The translations under genes were made by a program, and so were the position numbers. The notes under the pieces are model-generated. The model saw only the letters and a program-made list of their open reading frames with translations, ran no database searches and was not told the origin of the DNA. A stretch of DNA of 6,498 bases from Flavobacteriaceae bacterium (GTDB lineage: Bacteria; Bacteroidota; Bacteroidia; Flavobacteriales; Flavobacteriaceae), in contig NZDM01000075.1 in NCBI GenBank assembly GCA_002690085.1, forward strand, positions 1 through 6,498, given 5' to 3'. How positions within the stretch are numbered: position 1 is the stretch's first letter; every line of letters starts with the position of its first letter. Shown here piece after piece: positions 6,078-6,498 of this stretch.

Positions 6078-6498
6078 TTAGGAAAACATTGGGCTCATAA
6101 AAATTAAAGGCAAAATAAATCCAAGTATGATGGAAGAGATCACCAAAACCCAATCTCTGTTTGAGAATCTGAAAATACTCTGAAAGACAAAACTTAAAAT
6201 AAGGGTGCACAAAACAATGATAAATTGTCCTATCTCAATCCCAATGGAGAATTCTAAAATTGATAAAATGGTGTTTTCTTTGGAGTGCACCAATGATTCA
6301 AAGGCATTGGCAAAGCCTAGGCCATGAACCAAGCCAAAAAACAAAACAATCCCATACATTAAATAAGGGCGTCTTTGTTTGGATTTTCCTGCAGTTAAAA
6401 TATTGTAAACCGCCATGAAGAAAATAGTAATGGGAATAAGCCATTCCGTGACATTAACATTTAAATTAACGATATCATAAACCCCTAAAATTAAACTC
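6078..6498 (-). CDS. HupE/UreJ family membrane protein, N-terminus beyond the window
   Basis: The frame is open from the right edge to the TAA at 6078-6080, giving about 139 residues. The ATG at 6416 is internal: codons upstream of it (LGVYDIVNLNVNVTEWLIPITIFF) continue the protein to the window end. Hydrophobic helices alternate with short loops. Two motifs mark the HupE/UreJ family: FFGLVHGLGFANAF, with a membrane histidine, and LEFSIGIEIGQFIIV. The FRFSNRDWVLVISSIILG segment near the end is typical of the HupE/UreJ_2 branch of Bacteroidota. HupE and UreJ relatives are linked to nickel transport or to hydrogenase and urease loci, but no such genes are visible here and the substrate of this branch is unproven. 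About 50-60 N-terminal residues are probably missing. It may be co-transcribed with the dCMP deaminase gene 59 bases downstream. Confidence 0.87.
   Translation of the reverse strand, partial: SLILGVYDIVNLNVNVTEWLIPITIFFMAVYNILTAGKSKQRRPYLMYGIVLFFGLVHGLGFANAFESLVHSKENTILSILEFSIGIEIGQFIIVLCTLILSFVFQSIFRFSNRDWVLVISSIILGFILPLIFMSPMFS

Noticed and set aside
6078..6416. Reading the HupE/UreJ-type gene as a complete 112-residue protein starting at 6416
   Set aside because: The frame continues without a stop through the right edge and the extra codons encode another membrane segment typical of the family.

Overview
The window looks like chromosomal DNA from a flavobacterium (Bacteroidota, probably Flavobacteriaceae). 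The base composition is A+T-rich. Starts lack Shine-Dalgarno sequences. Several proteins, namely the DUF3109 protein, the MarC-type protein with its small membrane partner, the ComEB-type dCMP deaminase and the HupE/UreJ_2-type protein, closely resemble flavobacterial family members I know. I see no tRNA, rRNA, CRISPR, insertion sequence or phage gene, so this reads as core genome rather than an accessory island.

Layout, left to right. (1) 2-529 (+) is the C-terminal end of a large phosphate transporter with a PhoU-like helical tail; its start lies outside the window. (2) A strong bidirectional terminator at 549-580 separates it from the convergent operon that follows. (3) 603-3659 (-) is a two-gene class I ribonucleotide reductase operon, nrdB then nrdA, with a 3-base gap. 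(4) 3660-4138 is a 479-base gap upstream of nrdB. It should hold the nrdBA promoter and leader, and contains a 26-codon open frame, an A+T inverted repeat and a 12-base direct repeat. (5) 4139-4708 (-) is a cysteine-rich DUF3109 protein. (6) 4709-4813 is a divergent promoter region. (7) 4814-5599 (+) is a MarC-family membrane protein followed after 3 bases by a 67-residue two-helix membrane protein. (8) 5596-6018 (-) is a dCMP deaminase whose stop codon overlaps that of the preceding convergent gene. (9) 6078-6498 (-) is the C-terminal part of a HupE/UreJ-type membrane protein that runs off the right edge.

The nucleotide theme is clear: NrdAB makes deoxyribonucleotides from ribonucleotides, and dCMP deaminase converts dCMP to dUMP, the precursor of dTMP. 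The two are not in one operon, so their proximity may be chance.

The most noteworthy system is the ribonucleotide reductase. Its allosteric ATP-cone is fused to the radical-generating subunit NrdB and is absent from the catalytic subunit NrdA. The NrdB metal site carries Glu where E. coli has Asp84, which fits the manganese-dependent class Id group. This arrangement is known from flavobacterial relatives (Leeuwenhoekiella blandensis), so it is unusual rather than new. I found no convincing undescribed system. The nrdBA leader is the least explained stretch.
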